A stretch of 32,596 nucleotides of DNA from Ruminococcus sp. (GCA_017525915.1 JAFXSC010000023.1:1-32596); one strand, 5' to 3'; shown: positions 23,115 to 31,988, numbered from the stretch's first letter. Numbers and translations are program-made. The notes: generated from the letters alone by a model not told the origin.

Positions 23115-23749
23115 TGACAGGTATGAATATAGTTGTAATAGATGATGACAAGCTCGTTGCACTTTCGCTGAAAACGATACTCGAAAGCACGGGAAAGGTA
23201 ACTGTTGCCGCAACAGGCTCCAGCGGAGCCGATGCTCTGCCGCTCTACCGCGGTAACCGTCCGGACGTTCTTCTGATGGATATACGCATGGAGGGCATGA
23301 ACGGTCTGGAAGCCGGCGAAGCGCTACTCAGGGAGTTTCCGGACGCGAGGATACTCTACCTTACGACCTTCTCGGACGATGAGTATATCGTCCGTGCGCT
23401 GAATATCGGTGCAAAGGGGTACATACTCAAGCAGGACTTCGAGGGCATAGCTCCGGCACTGGAGGCTGTAATGCGCGGTCAGAGCGTCTTCGGAGACAAG
23501 ATAATGGGAAGGCTCCCCGACCTCATGAAGCGGAAGGGAGAGTTTGACTTTGCCGCGCACGGCATAAGCGATAAGGAGCGCGAGATAATGGAGCTCGTTG
23601 CCGCAGGAATGAGCAACAAGGAGATATCCGGCAAGCTGTTCCTCGGGGAAGGCACGGTCCGCAACTACATAAGCAATCTGCTCGACAAGCTCGACCTGCG
23701 TGACCGCACACAGCTTGCGGTCTACTACTATACAGAAGTAAAGCAGTGA
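23114..23749 (+). CDS. Response regulator, NarL/LuxR (DesR-like) family
   Basis: 211 residues from the ATG overlapping the kinase stop (TAATG). A second ATG at 23123 gives the more typical start MNIVVIDDD and is 11 nt from the AAGGAG at 23106, so the true start may be there. Receiver domain residues 5-120: acidic pocket Asp10-12, phospho-acceptor Asp56 (LLMDIRM), Thr84 and Lys106. The C-terminal LuxR-type helix-turn-helix is at about 148-206 (SDKEREIMELVAAGMSNKEI). A plausible target is the palindrome at 9197-9210 or the divergent biosynthetic promoter, neither shown directly. Confidence 0.92.
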   Translation: MTGMNIVVIDDDKLVALSLKTILESTGKVTVAATGSSGADALPLYRGNRPDVLLMDIRMEGMNGLEAGEALLREFPDARILYLTTFSDDEYIVRALNIGAKGYILKQDFEGIAPALEAVMRGQSVFGDKIMGRLPDLMKRKGEFDFAAHGISDKEREIMELVAAGMSNKEISGKLFLGEGTVRNYISNLLDKLDLRDRTQLAVYYYTEVKQ

Positions 23750-23790
23750 GCAGCGGCGCACACTGTGCGCCACTGCAAGCTAAAGGCTGA

Positions 23791-23820
23791 AAAAGCTCCC
23801 CTTATCGGGGAGCTTTTCTT
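23791..23820. terminator. Bidirectional terminator between convergent genes
   Basis: AAAAGCTCCCC and CGGGGAGCTTTT form a stem of about 11 bp with a TTAT loop, flanked by A-run and T-run, so it can act on both strands. It ends exactly at the stop codon of the minus-strand fusion gene. Confidence 0.85.
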
Positions 23821-25840
23821 ATTTAACAAGCGACTTGACGATGTACTTTCCGCAGAGCTGACGGCTCTTGCCGACGTTGTAAACGTGCTCGTTCAGAGTG
23901 TTCGTTATCGTCTCGCGGTACTTCTCCTTGTTCGCAAGGAGCTCTTCCACTGTCTTATTGACCTCGCTTATCTGGTCAGTCTCAAGCGATACGCCTATAA
24001 CATTTCTGAGAGTGATGTTTATAGGTCTGGTCTTTATCTTCTCCCACTCGGTGTTCATGACCTTCATGGGTGTGTTTATGAACAGCACGGGACGCTTCGT
24101 AACAAAGGCGAACTCCCATGAGATATCCGACCAGTCAGTGATTAGGATATCGGACTCCAGAACAGGATTGTTCGAGGAGAAATCGGTCTGTATCTCGATG
24201 TTCTTGTTGTCCCTGAACTTCTCCTTCATGAGCTCGAACTTCTCAGGCTCATGGCGCACCTGCTGGGGGTGCGGACGGACGATTATCTGGTAATCCGTCT
24301 TTGCGAGCTCGCTGAGGATATCGTCCACGCAGGAGTCGATGATGTTGTCCGGCTGCCACGAGGGCGCAATGAGTATCTTCGGTACGGCGTTCTCCTTATG
24401 CTCGGAGGCTTCGTACTTCTCTATCATCTCGTCGATGAGGGGGTAGCCCGTCTCAACGATACGCTTCTTTGGAGTCTTGTAAAGCTCCTCGGAATCGCGG
24501 AGTTCGTTCATACAGTCGGGACCTACGGCAAATATCGTGTCGTACCAGTCGAGGGCGCCCTTTCTGAGTGTGAGCGCTGTGCTTCCCATGCCGTGGAATG
24601 CGTAGACGTACTGGACGTCCTTCCTTACACGCGAACGCTTGATGTGGTACTTTTCGAGGTCAGGCATCGTCATGACGCACATATCGCAGTCGAGCTTCAT
24701 GAACAGGAAGGTGAGCCTGTTTCTGGAAGCGATGTAGTAGGGCTTTATCTGCGGACGTGTATCCTTGAAGATAGCGTCGTCCGGGTCGCTCGTCACATAG
24801 TGTATGTCGAGGTCGGAGTGCTCGCAGATATAGTCTATCATGCCTGCGTAATACTTATAGAAGCCGCTCTGCTCGGAGTAGAACATGAGCTTCATCTTGG
24901 GAACGGAGAAGAACTTCTTATAGTCCTCCTTCTCCCTTGCACTGTTGGCTTTGAATATCTTTTCCTTCTCTATCCTCTGGCTCCGCATCTTTTCGAGGTA
25001 CTCGTAATCGACGTACTTCTTGGGCGGCATACAGAGGTTTGTGAGGAACATCATGGGGATAGCGAAAAGGTTTCCGAATATCCAGTAAAGACCTACGCCG
25101 GCAGGCACGAGGACTGCGAAATATGTGGAGAATGCCACCATGAATATCGTGGTGAGCACCTTGTTGACGTTGCCCTGCGCCATCTGAAGAATGTTGATCT
25201 TGTTCTGCACCCAGCAGAGCAGCCATGCGCTGATGCCCGAGAAAAGGGGTATGAGCATGAGCCTGTCGAAGTGCTTGATGGAGGGCGTTGCGCTGAGGTC
25301 GATACCGAGGAAGTTCATATCGAAGTCCTTGATATCCTTTATCTCCTGACCGTAGTCACTGAGCATCGGAACGATGCCGTCCTTGATATTTCTGATGATG
25401 TTTACCTGATAGACATTTCCCTCAGACTTGAAATCCGGAACGAAGTTTATCATCCACTGTTCAAAGGCATCTATCGCGCCCGAATCAATTCTGAGCACGA
25501 AAGAGAGCGGACGGTAGATGACGTATACCAGACCGAGAACGAGCGGTATCTGTATCAGAAGCGGTACAGTTCCGAGTATCGGGTGGTACTTGTACTTCTT
25601 GTAGAGCTTGAGACGCTCGTCCGCAAGCCTGTCCTTGTCGTCGATGTACTTGATCTTGAGTGCGTTCTCCTCCGGCATCATCTTGACCATGTTGATAGAG
25701 TTCTTCTGGGTGAGAAGGCTCAGAGGGAACAGCAGGAACTTGGTGAAAAGCGTGAATACTATGATGCTCAGACCGTAGTTGTGTATCAGGTTGTAGATGA
25801 TACCCATTACCCAGCCGAGAGCAGTACCTAATACTGACAT
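23819..25840 (-). CDS. YidC/Oxa1 insertase fused to CDP-glycerol glycerophosphotransferase
   Basis: 673 residues. Residues 1-275 are a YidC/Oxa1-type membrane domain: helices at about 5-43, 88-112, 190-212 and 228-268, a basic cytoplasmic hairpin (45-85) and the hallmark PAGVGLYWIFGN (246-257). The groove residue that is Arg in most YidC proteins is Lys34 (TLFTKFLLFP). A charged linker (276-312) leads to a TagB/TagF-type domain (about 315-673) with His416 (AFHGMGS), APSWQPDN, His524 (RPHPQ) and the acceptor-side motif LITDWSDISWEF. Such enzymes polymerise or prime glycerol phosphate from CDP-glycerol. It follows a small membrane protein and an LtaS-like gene in one operon, supporting a role in an envelope glycerol-phosphate polymer. 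A ribosome site (AGGAGAG) precedes the ATG. Confidence 0.88.
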   Translation of the reverse strand: MSVLGTALGWVMGIIYNLIHNYGLSIIVFTLFTKFLLFPLSLLTQKNSINMVKMMPEENALKIKYIDDKDRLADERLKLYKKYKYHPILGTVPLLIQIPLVLGLVYVIYRPLSFVLRIDSGAIDAFEQWMINFVPDFKSEGNVYQVNIIRNIKDGIVPMLSDYGQEIKDIKDFDMNFLGIDLSATPSIKHFDRLMLIPLFSGISAWLLCWVQNKINILQMAQGNVNKVLTTIFMVAFSTYFAVLVPAGVGLYWIFGNLFAIPMMFLTNLCMPPKKYVDYEYLEKMRSQRIEKEKIFKANSAREKEDYKKFFSVPKMKLMFYSEQSGFYKYYAGMIDYICEHSDLDIHYVTSDPDDAIFKDTRPQIKPYYIASRNRLTFLFMKLDCDMCVMTMPDLEKYHIKRSRVRKDVQYVYAFHGMGSTALTLRKGALDWYDTIFAVGPDCMNELRDSEELYKTPKKRIVETGYPLIDEMIEKYEASEHKENAVPKILIAPSWQPDNIIDSCVDDILSELAKTDYQIIVRPHPQQVRHEPEKFELMKEKFRDNKNIEIQTDFSSNNPVLESDILITDWSDISWEFAFVTKRPVLFINTPMKVMNTEWEKIKTRPINITLRNVIGVSLETDQISEVNKTVEELLANKEKYRETITNTLNEHVYNVGKSRQLCGKYIVKSLVK

Positions 25841-25857
25841 ATATTCTCTCCTGTCGA

Positions 25858-26103
25858 TCAGTCGTTGTCGTCATCAAGAAGGTCGTCAGCAGTGATAACG
25901 TCCTTTTCGCCGTCGTGAAGTGCATTTATCTCGGAAGCGTCGATAGCCTCGACCTCCTGCTCCTTCTTCTTGAAGGCACGCTTTATCTTGCTCCAGAAGA
26001 TGCCGAAGAAGGTACCGGCAGCGATGAGAACGCCTGCGCCTATCTGAATGATATAGCTTGTGGTCGCGGGGTCGATGTACATAGCAGCATTTGAAGTTAT
26101 CAT
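25858..26103 (-). CDS. Small single-pass membrane protein next to the glycerophosphotransferase fusion
   Basis: 81 residues from the ATG at 26103, 9 nt after GGAG; an ATG at 26109 is only 3 nt from it. Longer in-frame extensions lie upstream of the ribosome site and are rejected. The protein has MYIDPATTSYIIQ at the N-terminus, one membrane helix (about 15-35), a basic segment (KIKRAFKKKEQ) and an acidic tail ending in DDLLDDDND. Small proteins with a YIDP motif are, to my knowledge, often found beside envelope polymer genes in Firmicutes; the function is unknown. It lies 17 nt upstream of the YidC fusion gene and 43 nt after the LtaS-like gene, so it is probably cotranscribed with both. Confidence 0.75.
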   Translation of the reverse strand: MITSNAAMYIDPATTSYIIQIGAGVLIAAGTFFGIFWSKIKRAFKKKEQEVEAIDASEINALHDGEKDVITADDLLDDDND

Positions 26104-26146
26104 ATCCATATTCTCCTTTTTTCTATTCGTACCGGTCGTTCCGGTA

Positions 26147-27979
26147 TCATTCATTTTCGTGTTCCGGAAGCAGCTCCCAGTTGTCAAAATCACGGGCGTC
26201 TCCGGTTATCCTGTATTTAGCTGTGTATTTCAGCGAGCCGTAGTTCATGAACTTCACCGACTGGAGATATCTCTCGGGGTGAAGATCATTCTCTATGATG
26301 TCATTGTAGGAATAGCCGTATGCGCTGTGGTCTATGCCGGCATATTCGAGAACGCTTGCCATGAAGTAATCATTGGAAAGCTCCGACCAGCGGTCAAACA
26401 CAACAGGCGCTTCCTCCGCACCGGCAGGCTTTATCAGCAGGGCTGTCGTAATGGCGCTCTCCAGTTCAAGGTTGAAAACGCCGTCAGTCTCGTTCGGCGG
26501 TCTGCCGTGGTCGCCGAGAACGATTATCGTGGTATCGTCGTATAATCCGAGCCTTTTCAGCTCATCGAAATATGTGAAAATAATCTCGAATGCACCGCGC
26601 GTGGTCTGGCAGACATCAGCCTCGCCGCTGACCGGCTCGTAAAGTCCGGCAAGCTCTGACGAGAGATTGTGCGATGCGCTGAAATGAATGAACGAGAAGG
26701 TCTTGTTCTCACAGTCTGCGTTCAGTCCGTTCTCTCTGAGGTGATCGTAATATCTTATATCGGTATAGGGCTTTATGCGGAACGGTATCCTGTCGTGAGG
26801 CTCGCTATCCGAAACATAGAAATAACTGCCCGGGCAGGTGCCGAGACCTCCGGCGGCTGCTCCCTTCAGGACATCGGGCATCAGCCTTGCGAGCGAAAGC
26901 TTAACTGAGGCGTGGACAATGCCGTATACGCCGGTATAATTCATCTCCGGATCGTCGTATTTGCTGATGTTGTCGCAGTAATCGCTCATGATGCGCGTTG
27001 ACGCAACGGTCGAGACGCTGTCGGGGACAATATAGACATCGTAGCCGTTGGCTTTGAGAAGTCCCGGAAGGCAGTCATCGTCCCATGCCTTTTCCATATA
27101 GGCAGGCCATTCGCCGCCGTCATAGAGCTTTCCGGTGAGCATCTGCGCCACCGACGGGAAGGTGTTCGTGCTGTGGGAAACGTTGTTCTGGTAGTAGGTG
27201 AAGCCGCTGAACTTATCCGCGATATCCGGATATTTTTCAAGCATGGTGTCAAGATAGTTGCCGTCAAGCCGGTCTGAGAGTATCACGACCACATTGCCCT
27301 TCTCCGAAAGCGACATCGTCTGCGAATAGGAAAGATATCCGTTGAACCTTCCGCCGTACTGACTGAGGTCGGTCTTTGCAGCCTTTATCCCTGCCCAGCA
27401 GAGCTGTACGGCAAGGGCTGCGGCTGAAACTGCCAGCACCGCTTTTCTGTCCATGGCAGACATTTTCTTCGAGAGCGGATGCTTTGCCGCGATGCAGTGA
27501 AGTATCATCGGTGCCGATATCACCAGCAGATATATCAGGGTATCGGCGACAAGCTCGGCATTTATTTCGGCGTAGGAAGCCTTGTAGCCGGTCATCGCAG
27601 TCGTGCTGCTGTTGAGGAACACCGCCTGCACGAAGAATGCGGCAATAAATCCGACAAGCAGCCGTGAAGCGAATATGTATACTTTTCCGGCAAAACGTTT
27701 CAGTATGAGGAGCACTCCGCTCAGCAGAAGTGCGAACACACCTCCGGCAAGCATTACCGGCGGAAGTATCTCAGCGGCGGTCAGCGGAAAATCTATCTGG
27801 TTGTCGCCTATTGCATAGAGCGGGGAAAGCACGAAAACTGCAAAGCATACCGCAAAGCACAGAAGTATCGGTTCCGCGAACCACAGGAGCCTTTTCCTTG
27901 GTGTTTTCTGCGGACGGTCTGATAATGATGTTTCTGTCACAGCGCTTTCAGGAGCGCCTGCAATGCTCTTTACATCCAT
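26147..27979 (-). CDS. LtaS-like membrane phosphoglycerol transferase / sulfatase family, paralogue 1
   Basis: 610 residues from the ATG at 27979, which has AGGAGG 5 nt upstream; the ORF extension to 28021 has no ribosome site. Residues 30-200 contain four or five membrane helices. The extracytoplasmic alkaline-phosphatase-superfamily domain follows: metal ligand Asp236 (LSDRLD), probable nucleophile Thr273 (NTFPS), His437 (FSASH), and Asp490/His491 (GDHGRPP). This layout is that of lipoteichoic acid synthase and related enzymes that transfer glycerol phosphate from phosphatidylglycerol. It has its own strong promoter and heads the operon with the small membrane protein and the YidC fusion. 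Confidence 0.82.
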   Translation of the reverse strand: MDVKSIAGAPESAVTETSLSDRPQKTPRKRLLWFAEPILLCFAVCFAVFVLSPLYAIGDNQIDFPLTAAEILPPVMLAGGVFALLLSGVLLILKRFAGKVYIFASRLLVGFIAAFFVQAVFLNSSTTAMTGYKASYAEINAELVADTLIYLLVISAPMILHCIAAKHPLSKKMSAMDRKAVLAVSAAALAVQLCWAGIKAAKTDLSQYGGRFNGYLSYSQTMSLSEKGNVVVILSDRLDGNYLDTMLEKYPDIADKFSGFTYYQNNVSHSTNTFPSVAQMLTGKLYDGGEWPAYMEKAWDDDCLPGLLKANGYDVYIVPDSVSTVASTRIMSDYCDNISKYDDPEMNYTGVYGIVHASVKLSLARLMPDVLKGAAAGGLGTCPGSYFYVSDSEPHDRIPFRIKPYTDIRYYDHLRENGLNADCENKTFSFIHFSASHNLSSELAGLYEPVSGEADVCQTTRGAFEIIFTYFDELKRLGLYDDTTIIVLGDHGRPPNETDGVFNLELESAITTALLIKPAGAEEAPVVFDRWSELSNDYFMASVLEYAGIDHSAYGYSYNDIIENDLHPERYLQSVKFMNYGSLKYTAKYRITGDARDFDNWELLPEHENE

Positions 27980-28029
27980 ATTTACCTCCTGACAAAAAAT
28001 CAGGTATATGCGTATCCGCACACTCTACT

Positions 28030-28058
28030 ATTTTAGCACAGCGGTTTCCCAATGTCAA
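28030..28058 (-). promoter_or_regulatory. Strong promoter of the paralogue-1 operon
   Basis: On the minus strand: -35 TTGACA (28058-28053), 17-bp spacer, -10 TAAAAT (28035-28030) preceded by TGC (extended -10). Confidence 0.8.
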
Positions 28059-28087
28059 GGAAGCGCCTATAAATTGAGCAATTATAA

Positions 28088-28118
28088 CAAAAAAAGCACA
28101 CTTGCCAGCGTGCTTTTT
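28088..28118 (-). terminator. Terminator after paralogue 2
   Basis: AAAAAGCACGCT / AGTGTGCTTTTT on the minus strand forms a stem with a GGCA loop and a T-run, about 37 nt after the stop at 28156. The A-run on the other side makes it potentially bidirectional. Confidence 0.85.
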
Positions 28119-28155
28119 CAATCCGTGTTCATCATGTGAAAGCCCCCGGACGCCG

Positions 28156-29910
28156 TCAGTCGTCCAGAAGCCGCCAGTTCTCGAAATCCCGGGCATCGCC
28201 GGTGACCTCATATGCGCGTTTGCTGACCATTCTGCCATAGCCGGCAAAGTCGTAGCCCCTTATGTACCTCGGCTCGCTTATGCCGCCCCTGACGATATCC
28301 CCGAAGGAATAGCCGGAATGTCCGATGCCGGCATATTCGAGTATGCTCGCGCTGAAATACGCGAGCGAGAGCCCGGTATCCCTGTCCTTGACGAGCTTTT
28401 CCCTCGCCGCACCGGCAGGCTTTATCAGCAGTGCCGAGGTTATCGCGCTGTCGAGGGTATCGCTGTTTTTCAGTTCACGCGGCGCTCTGCCGTGGTCGCC
28501 GAGGACTATGAACGTGGTATTGTCGTAGATGCCGAGCCGTTTCAGCTCGTCCATATAGCGGAAGATTATCTCGAAATCGCCGCGTGTGGTCTTGTAGATG
28601 TCATTCTCGCCCTCCAGCCCGTAAAGCTCCGCAGTCGCGTCCCAGACGGTATGGCAGCAGTTGAGGTGGACGAAGCTGAACACCGGCGCGTCATTGTCCG
28701 CGGTAAGTCCGTGCTCCGTGAGGTAGGTGTAATACTTCATGTCGTGGTCAACGAAAGCCTGCTGGGGCAGGAAATCATCGCAGCAGTCGGGGTCGGATAT
28801 CATTCCGCGGCAGAAATTCGCCCCGAGCCAGTAGGTGACGTCATGTTTCAGATTATAGGGAAGCATTCTCGCCGCCGAAAGCCTCAGCATAGTCAGCCCC
28901 ATGCCGTATTTTCCGAAGAAGCGAGTCTTTCTGCCGGTATCGTAGCGCTTGATATTGTCGCACTGTCCCATTACCTGCGCCGGACTGCTCAGGCAGGTTA
29001 TCCTGTCCGGAAGGAGGTATACGTCCCAGCCGTTCTTTTTAAGTTCTGCGGGAAGCGTGTCTCCGCTCCATGCCTCAGTAAGATACGGAGCCCAGTCCCC
29101 GTCCTTATATTCACAGTTGGTAAGCATCTGCGGAACGGTCGGGAACGTGCTGGTGCCGGTGGACAATGTGTTCTGGTAGAAGGTGAAGCCCTCGAATTTA
29201 TCATAAAGCTCCGGGTACTTCTCCAGCATCTCGTCCATCCAAAGGCTGTCAAGGCGGTCTGCAAGAAATACCACGACGTTCTCCTTCTCCGAGAGCGACA
29301 TGGTCGGCTCATAGGAGAGGTAGTAATTCTGAATGCCCTTGTACTTTCCGAAGTCGGTGCCGACCGTTTTTACCGCCGCCGTACTCATGTGCATGAAGGC
29401 AAGAACTGCCGCAGCCGCGATAAGTCCGCCCTCACCGGCTGCTGTACGCAGTTTCCGCGACGGGAAATAGTGCGAGAGAATCGTGAGTATGAGCGGCAGG
29501 AGCACAAGCAGGAAGAATACGGTGTTGTCGAAGATTACCCTTGCGCGGTAACGCGGATACCTTACATCGCTGCTCAGGACAACGTTCATCATGCCGTTGA
29601 GCAGGAAGCTCTGTACCGTAAACGCAAGGAGAAGTCCCAGAAACAGCCTCGAAAGGAAGATGTAGGCGTTTCTGTGTATCACGAGCATAAGGCAGAGAAG
29701 TCCGCCGATAATAAGAGTACCGGCAAAAGCTGCCCCCAGCATCGGGAAGAACAGGTGCGGAAAATCGACCATGAACGCTGCCGGATCCTCCATATAAACA
29801 ATAACAGGCGAAAACAGCAGCAGAATAAAGCTCAGTGCCGCACTAAGTGCAGCAATTGCGGGAAGCTTCCCGTCAAGTATGGCTTTCTGCCTGTTTTTCG
29901 CCTGTTTCAT
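28156..29910 (-). CDS. LtaS-like membrane phosphoglycerol transferase / sulfatase family, paralogue 2
   Basis: 584 residues, with about five membrane helices in residues 15-185 and a C-terminal sulfatase-fold domain. Key residues: Asp218 (LADRLDSLW), Thr255 (STFPTV), His420 (LNCCH) and Asp472/His473 (GDHGRAP). It is closely similar to paralogue 3 in the catalytic half (shared DRLDSLWMDE, GFTFYQN and TTRGDFEI), and ends with the same DARDF-NW motif as both paralogues. It lacks the charged N-terminal extension of paralogue 3. It is 12 nt downstream of paralogue 3 and shares its promoter. The start is an ATG with AAGGCGG upstream. Confidence 0.82.
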   Translation of the reverse strand: MKQAKNRQKAILDGKLPAIAALSAALSFILLLFSPVIVYMEDPAAFMVDFPHLFFPMLGAAFAGTLIIGGLLCLMLVIHRNAYIFLSRLFLGLLLAFTVQSFLLNGMMNVVLSSDVRYPRYRARVIFDNTVFFLLVLLPLILTILSHYFPSRKLRTAAGEGGLIAAAAVLAFMHMSTAAVKTVGTDFGKYKGIQNYYLSYEPTMSLSEKENVVVFLADRLDSLWMDEMLEKYPELYDKFEGFTFYQNTLSTGTSTFPTVPQMLTNCEYKDGDWAPYLTEAWSGDTLPAELKKNGWDVYLLPDRITCLSSPAQVMGQCDNIKRYDTGRKTRFFGKYGMGLTMLRLSAARMLPYNLKHDVTYWLGANFCRGMISDPDCCDDFLPQQAFVDHDMKYYTYLTEHGLTADNDAPVFSFVHLNCCHTVWDATAELYGLEGENDIYKTTRGDFEIIFRYMDELKRLGIYDNTTFIVLGDHGRAPRELKNSDTLDSAITSALLIKPAGAAREKLVKDRDTGLSLAYFSASILEYAGIGHSGYSFGDIVRGGISEPRYIRGYDFAGYGRMVSKRAYEVTGDARDFENWRLLDD

Positions 29911-29922
29911 AGTTACACCGCC

Positions 29923-31905
29923 TTATTCGTGTTTGTCCTGTTCCTCCCAGTTGTTAAAGTCACGGGCATCACCGGTGATCTTGTAATATGCCTTGTAAGT
30001 TACCTTTCCATAGCCGCCCCATTCAAATGTCTGCATGAACCTGTCGGGGTGGAGTCCGCCGTCTACTACGTCCCTGTATGAATAGCCGAACTCGGAATGA
30101 TCTATTCCTGCGTAGTCAAGGACGCTTGCAGAGAAGAAGTCGTTGGAAAGCTCGGAATCCCTGTCGAGCTTCAGCTCTCCGTGCTCACCGGCAGGCTTGA
30201 CAAGGAGTGCGGTTGTGATAGCGCTTGTGAGACCGTCCTTGCCGTCCTGCTCTATCTCAGTCGGAGCTCTGCCGTGGTCGCCGAGGACGATGACGGTGGT
30301 ATTGTCGTAAACGCCGAGCTTCTTCATCTGGTCGAAATACTCAAAGAGGATCTCGAAGTCGCCTCTGGTGGTCGAATAGATATCAACGCTCTCATGCGGA
30401 TCGTAGAGGTTGACCTCCTCCGCCGAATTACCGTGTGAGCAGTTGAGATGAACGAAGGTGAAGGTCTTCTTGTCACTGTCAGCCTTGAGCTTTGTGGACT
30501 TGAGGTAGTGATAGTAGTCGATATCAGACTGAACACCTATCGCACTGGGCATGATGTCCGGGTAATCGTTCTTGTACTGGATAAAATCAGCCGAAAGATT
30601 TGCGCCGAGACCAACGGTGAAATAGCTCTTGAAGGCGTAGGGTGAGAGCCTTGAGAGCGAGAGCTGGGTCATGGTCGGGATAATGCCGCCTTTTCCGCGG
30701 TAGTTGAAATCAATGTCCTCCTTGGGACAGTCCTTGATGTTGTAGCACTGATCCTCAAGCTGGCTGATGGTGCTGTAAGTCGTAAGGCTGTCTATCAGAA
30801 GATTACAGTTGTAACCGTTCTCAGTAAGAACACGGGGAAGCGTTTTTCCCTCCCATGCCTTGCTTGTGTAGTCCGGCCACTCCGTGCCCTTGTAGCGGTA
30901 GTTAGTAAGCATCTGGGGTACGGACGGGAAAGTGTTGGTATTATGCGAAACGTTGTTCTGGTAGAAAGTGAAGCCGTCGAACTTCTCCCTGACATCGGGA
31001 TAGCGGTCGATGACCTCGTCCATCCAGAGACTGTCGAGACGGTCGGTCAGGAACACCACAACGTTGCCCTCAGTGGAGAGCGACATGGAAGGCTCATAGG
31101 AGAGATAGCGGGTATAGTTCCTGTTGTACTTGCTGAAATCCGCACTTGCAACAGAGCTTCCGAAGCCGACGAGCTGCATTGCGAAGATAAGTCCGGAAAC
31201 ATAGGGAACGACCATTCCCTTTCCGGCGTTCAGCACCTTGTTCTTTGGGAGGAGCTTTGCCATTATGTAGAGCGCAAGGGGAAGGAAGAATATCAGACTG
31301 AGAATGAAGATGTTTACAAAGACCATCTTCGTATCATCGGTATACCTTGCGTCGTCGCCGGTAAGGGAAGTCATTTTGCTGTTCAGCAAAAGCGACTGGG
31401 TATATATCGCCAGCAGGAAGCCGAAAAGCAGACGTGCGAAGCCCTGACAGAGCCATTCCTTGATGAGCAGGAGAATGTTCATGAATACTATGAGTGCCGC
31501 TGAGCAGGCAGCCGCAGTAAACAGCAGGGGCAGTACGACGTGCTTGAATCCGACTACGAATTCGCGCTGATTGCCGATGAAAATGTCAATAGGTGAGAAA
31601 AAGAAGATCGTAAAGCTGACGGCAATGCTCAGCAGGACTATCGTGAGCTCGTTGAGCTTGTTGAATCTGCCGTGCGGCTTCTTTTCGGGCTTTGCAGCAG
31701 CCTTAGCCGCAGTCTTTACGGAAGGCTTCTTTGTTTCCGCTTTTGCTGCGTTCTCCTTCACAGTCTTTGCAGGTTCCTTTTCTTCTACGGCACCGTCTTT
31801 GGTTTCGGTGACGGGTTCAGCGGTCTTTTCCGCTTTCTCAGGAGCTTCCACGCTGCTTTCCGCAGCATCAAGCTTCTTTTCGTTATCGTTTTCTGATAAG
31901 GTCAT
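29923..31905 (-). CDS. LtaS-like membrane phosphoglycerol transferase / sulfatase family, paralogue 3
   Basis: 660 residues from the ATG at 31905 (AGAGGA 5 nt upstream; the ATG at 31911 overlaps the ribosome site). Residues 1-80 are a low-complexity Glu/Lys/Ala-rich cytoplasmic extension absent from paralogue 2. Membrane helices span about 86-250. The catalytic domain has Asp288 (LTDRLDSLW), Thr325 (NTFPS), His491 (HLNCSH) and Asp543/His544 (GDHGRAP). Likely product: extracytoplasmic transfer of glycerol phosphate or a related phospho-group onto a lipid or glycan. First gene of a two-gene operon behind a consensus promoter. Confidence 0.83.
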   Translation of the reverse strand: MTLSENDNEKKLDAAESSVEAPEKAEKTAEPVTETKDGAVEEKEPAKTVKENAAKAETKKPSVKTAAKAAAKPEKKPHGRFNKLNELTIVLLSIAVSFTIFFFSPIDIFIGNQREFVVGFKHVVLPLLFTAAACSAALIVFMNILLLIKEWLCQGFARLLFGFLLAIYTQSLLLNSKMTSLTGDDARYTDDTKMVFVNIFILSLIFFLPLALYIMAKLLPKNKVLNAGKGMVVPYVSGLIFAMQLVGFGSSVASADFSKYNRNYTRYLSYEPSMSLSTEGNVVVFLTDRLDSLWMDEVIDRYPDVREKFDGFTFYQNNVSHNTNTFPSVPQMLTNYRYKGTEWPDYTSKAWEGKTLPRVLTENGYNCNLLIDSLTTYSTISQLEDQCYNIKDCPKEDIDFNYRGKGGIIPTMTQLSLSRLSPYAFKSYFTVGLGANLSADFIQYKNDYPDIMPSAIGVQSDIDYYHYLKSTKLKADSDKKTFTFVHLNCSHGNSAEEVNLYDPHESVDIYSTTRGDFEILFEYFDQMKKLGVYDNTTVIVLGDHGRAPTEIEQDGKDGLTSAITTALLVKPAGEHGELKLDRDSELSNDFFSASVLDYAGIDHSEFGYSYRDVVDGGLHPDRFMQTFEWGGYGKVTYKAYYKITGDARDFNNWEEQDKHE

Positions 31906-31945
31906 ATTCATCCTCTTTTCTTGTCATGATAAGATAATACACTAT

Positions 31946-31974
31946 ATTTTAACATTTACAGCGCCCGATGTCAA
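31946..31974 (-). promoter_or_regulatory. Strong promoter of the paralogue 3-2 operon
   Basis: On the minus strand: -35 TTGACA (31974-31969), 17-bp spacer, -10 TAAAAT (31951-31946). The same hexamers and spacing are used by the paralogue-1 promoter at 28030-28058. Confidence 0.8.
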
Positions 31975-31988
31975 GAAGTGCGCTAAAC

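Noticed and set aside
24251-25831. 526-codon open frame on the plus strand
   Set aside because: Antisense to the YidC-glycerophosphotransferase fusion; its Val/Glu/His-rich product is typical of a shadow frame in GC-rich third-position DNA.
28102-30081. 659-codon open frame on the plus strand
   Set aside because: It lies antisense to the LtaS-like paralogue 2, whose motifs are clear. The plus-frame product has no recognisable domain and unlikely composition.
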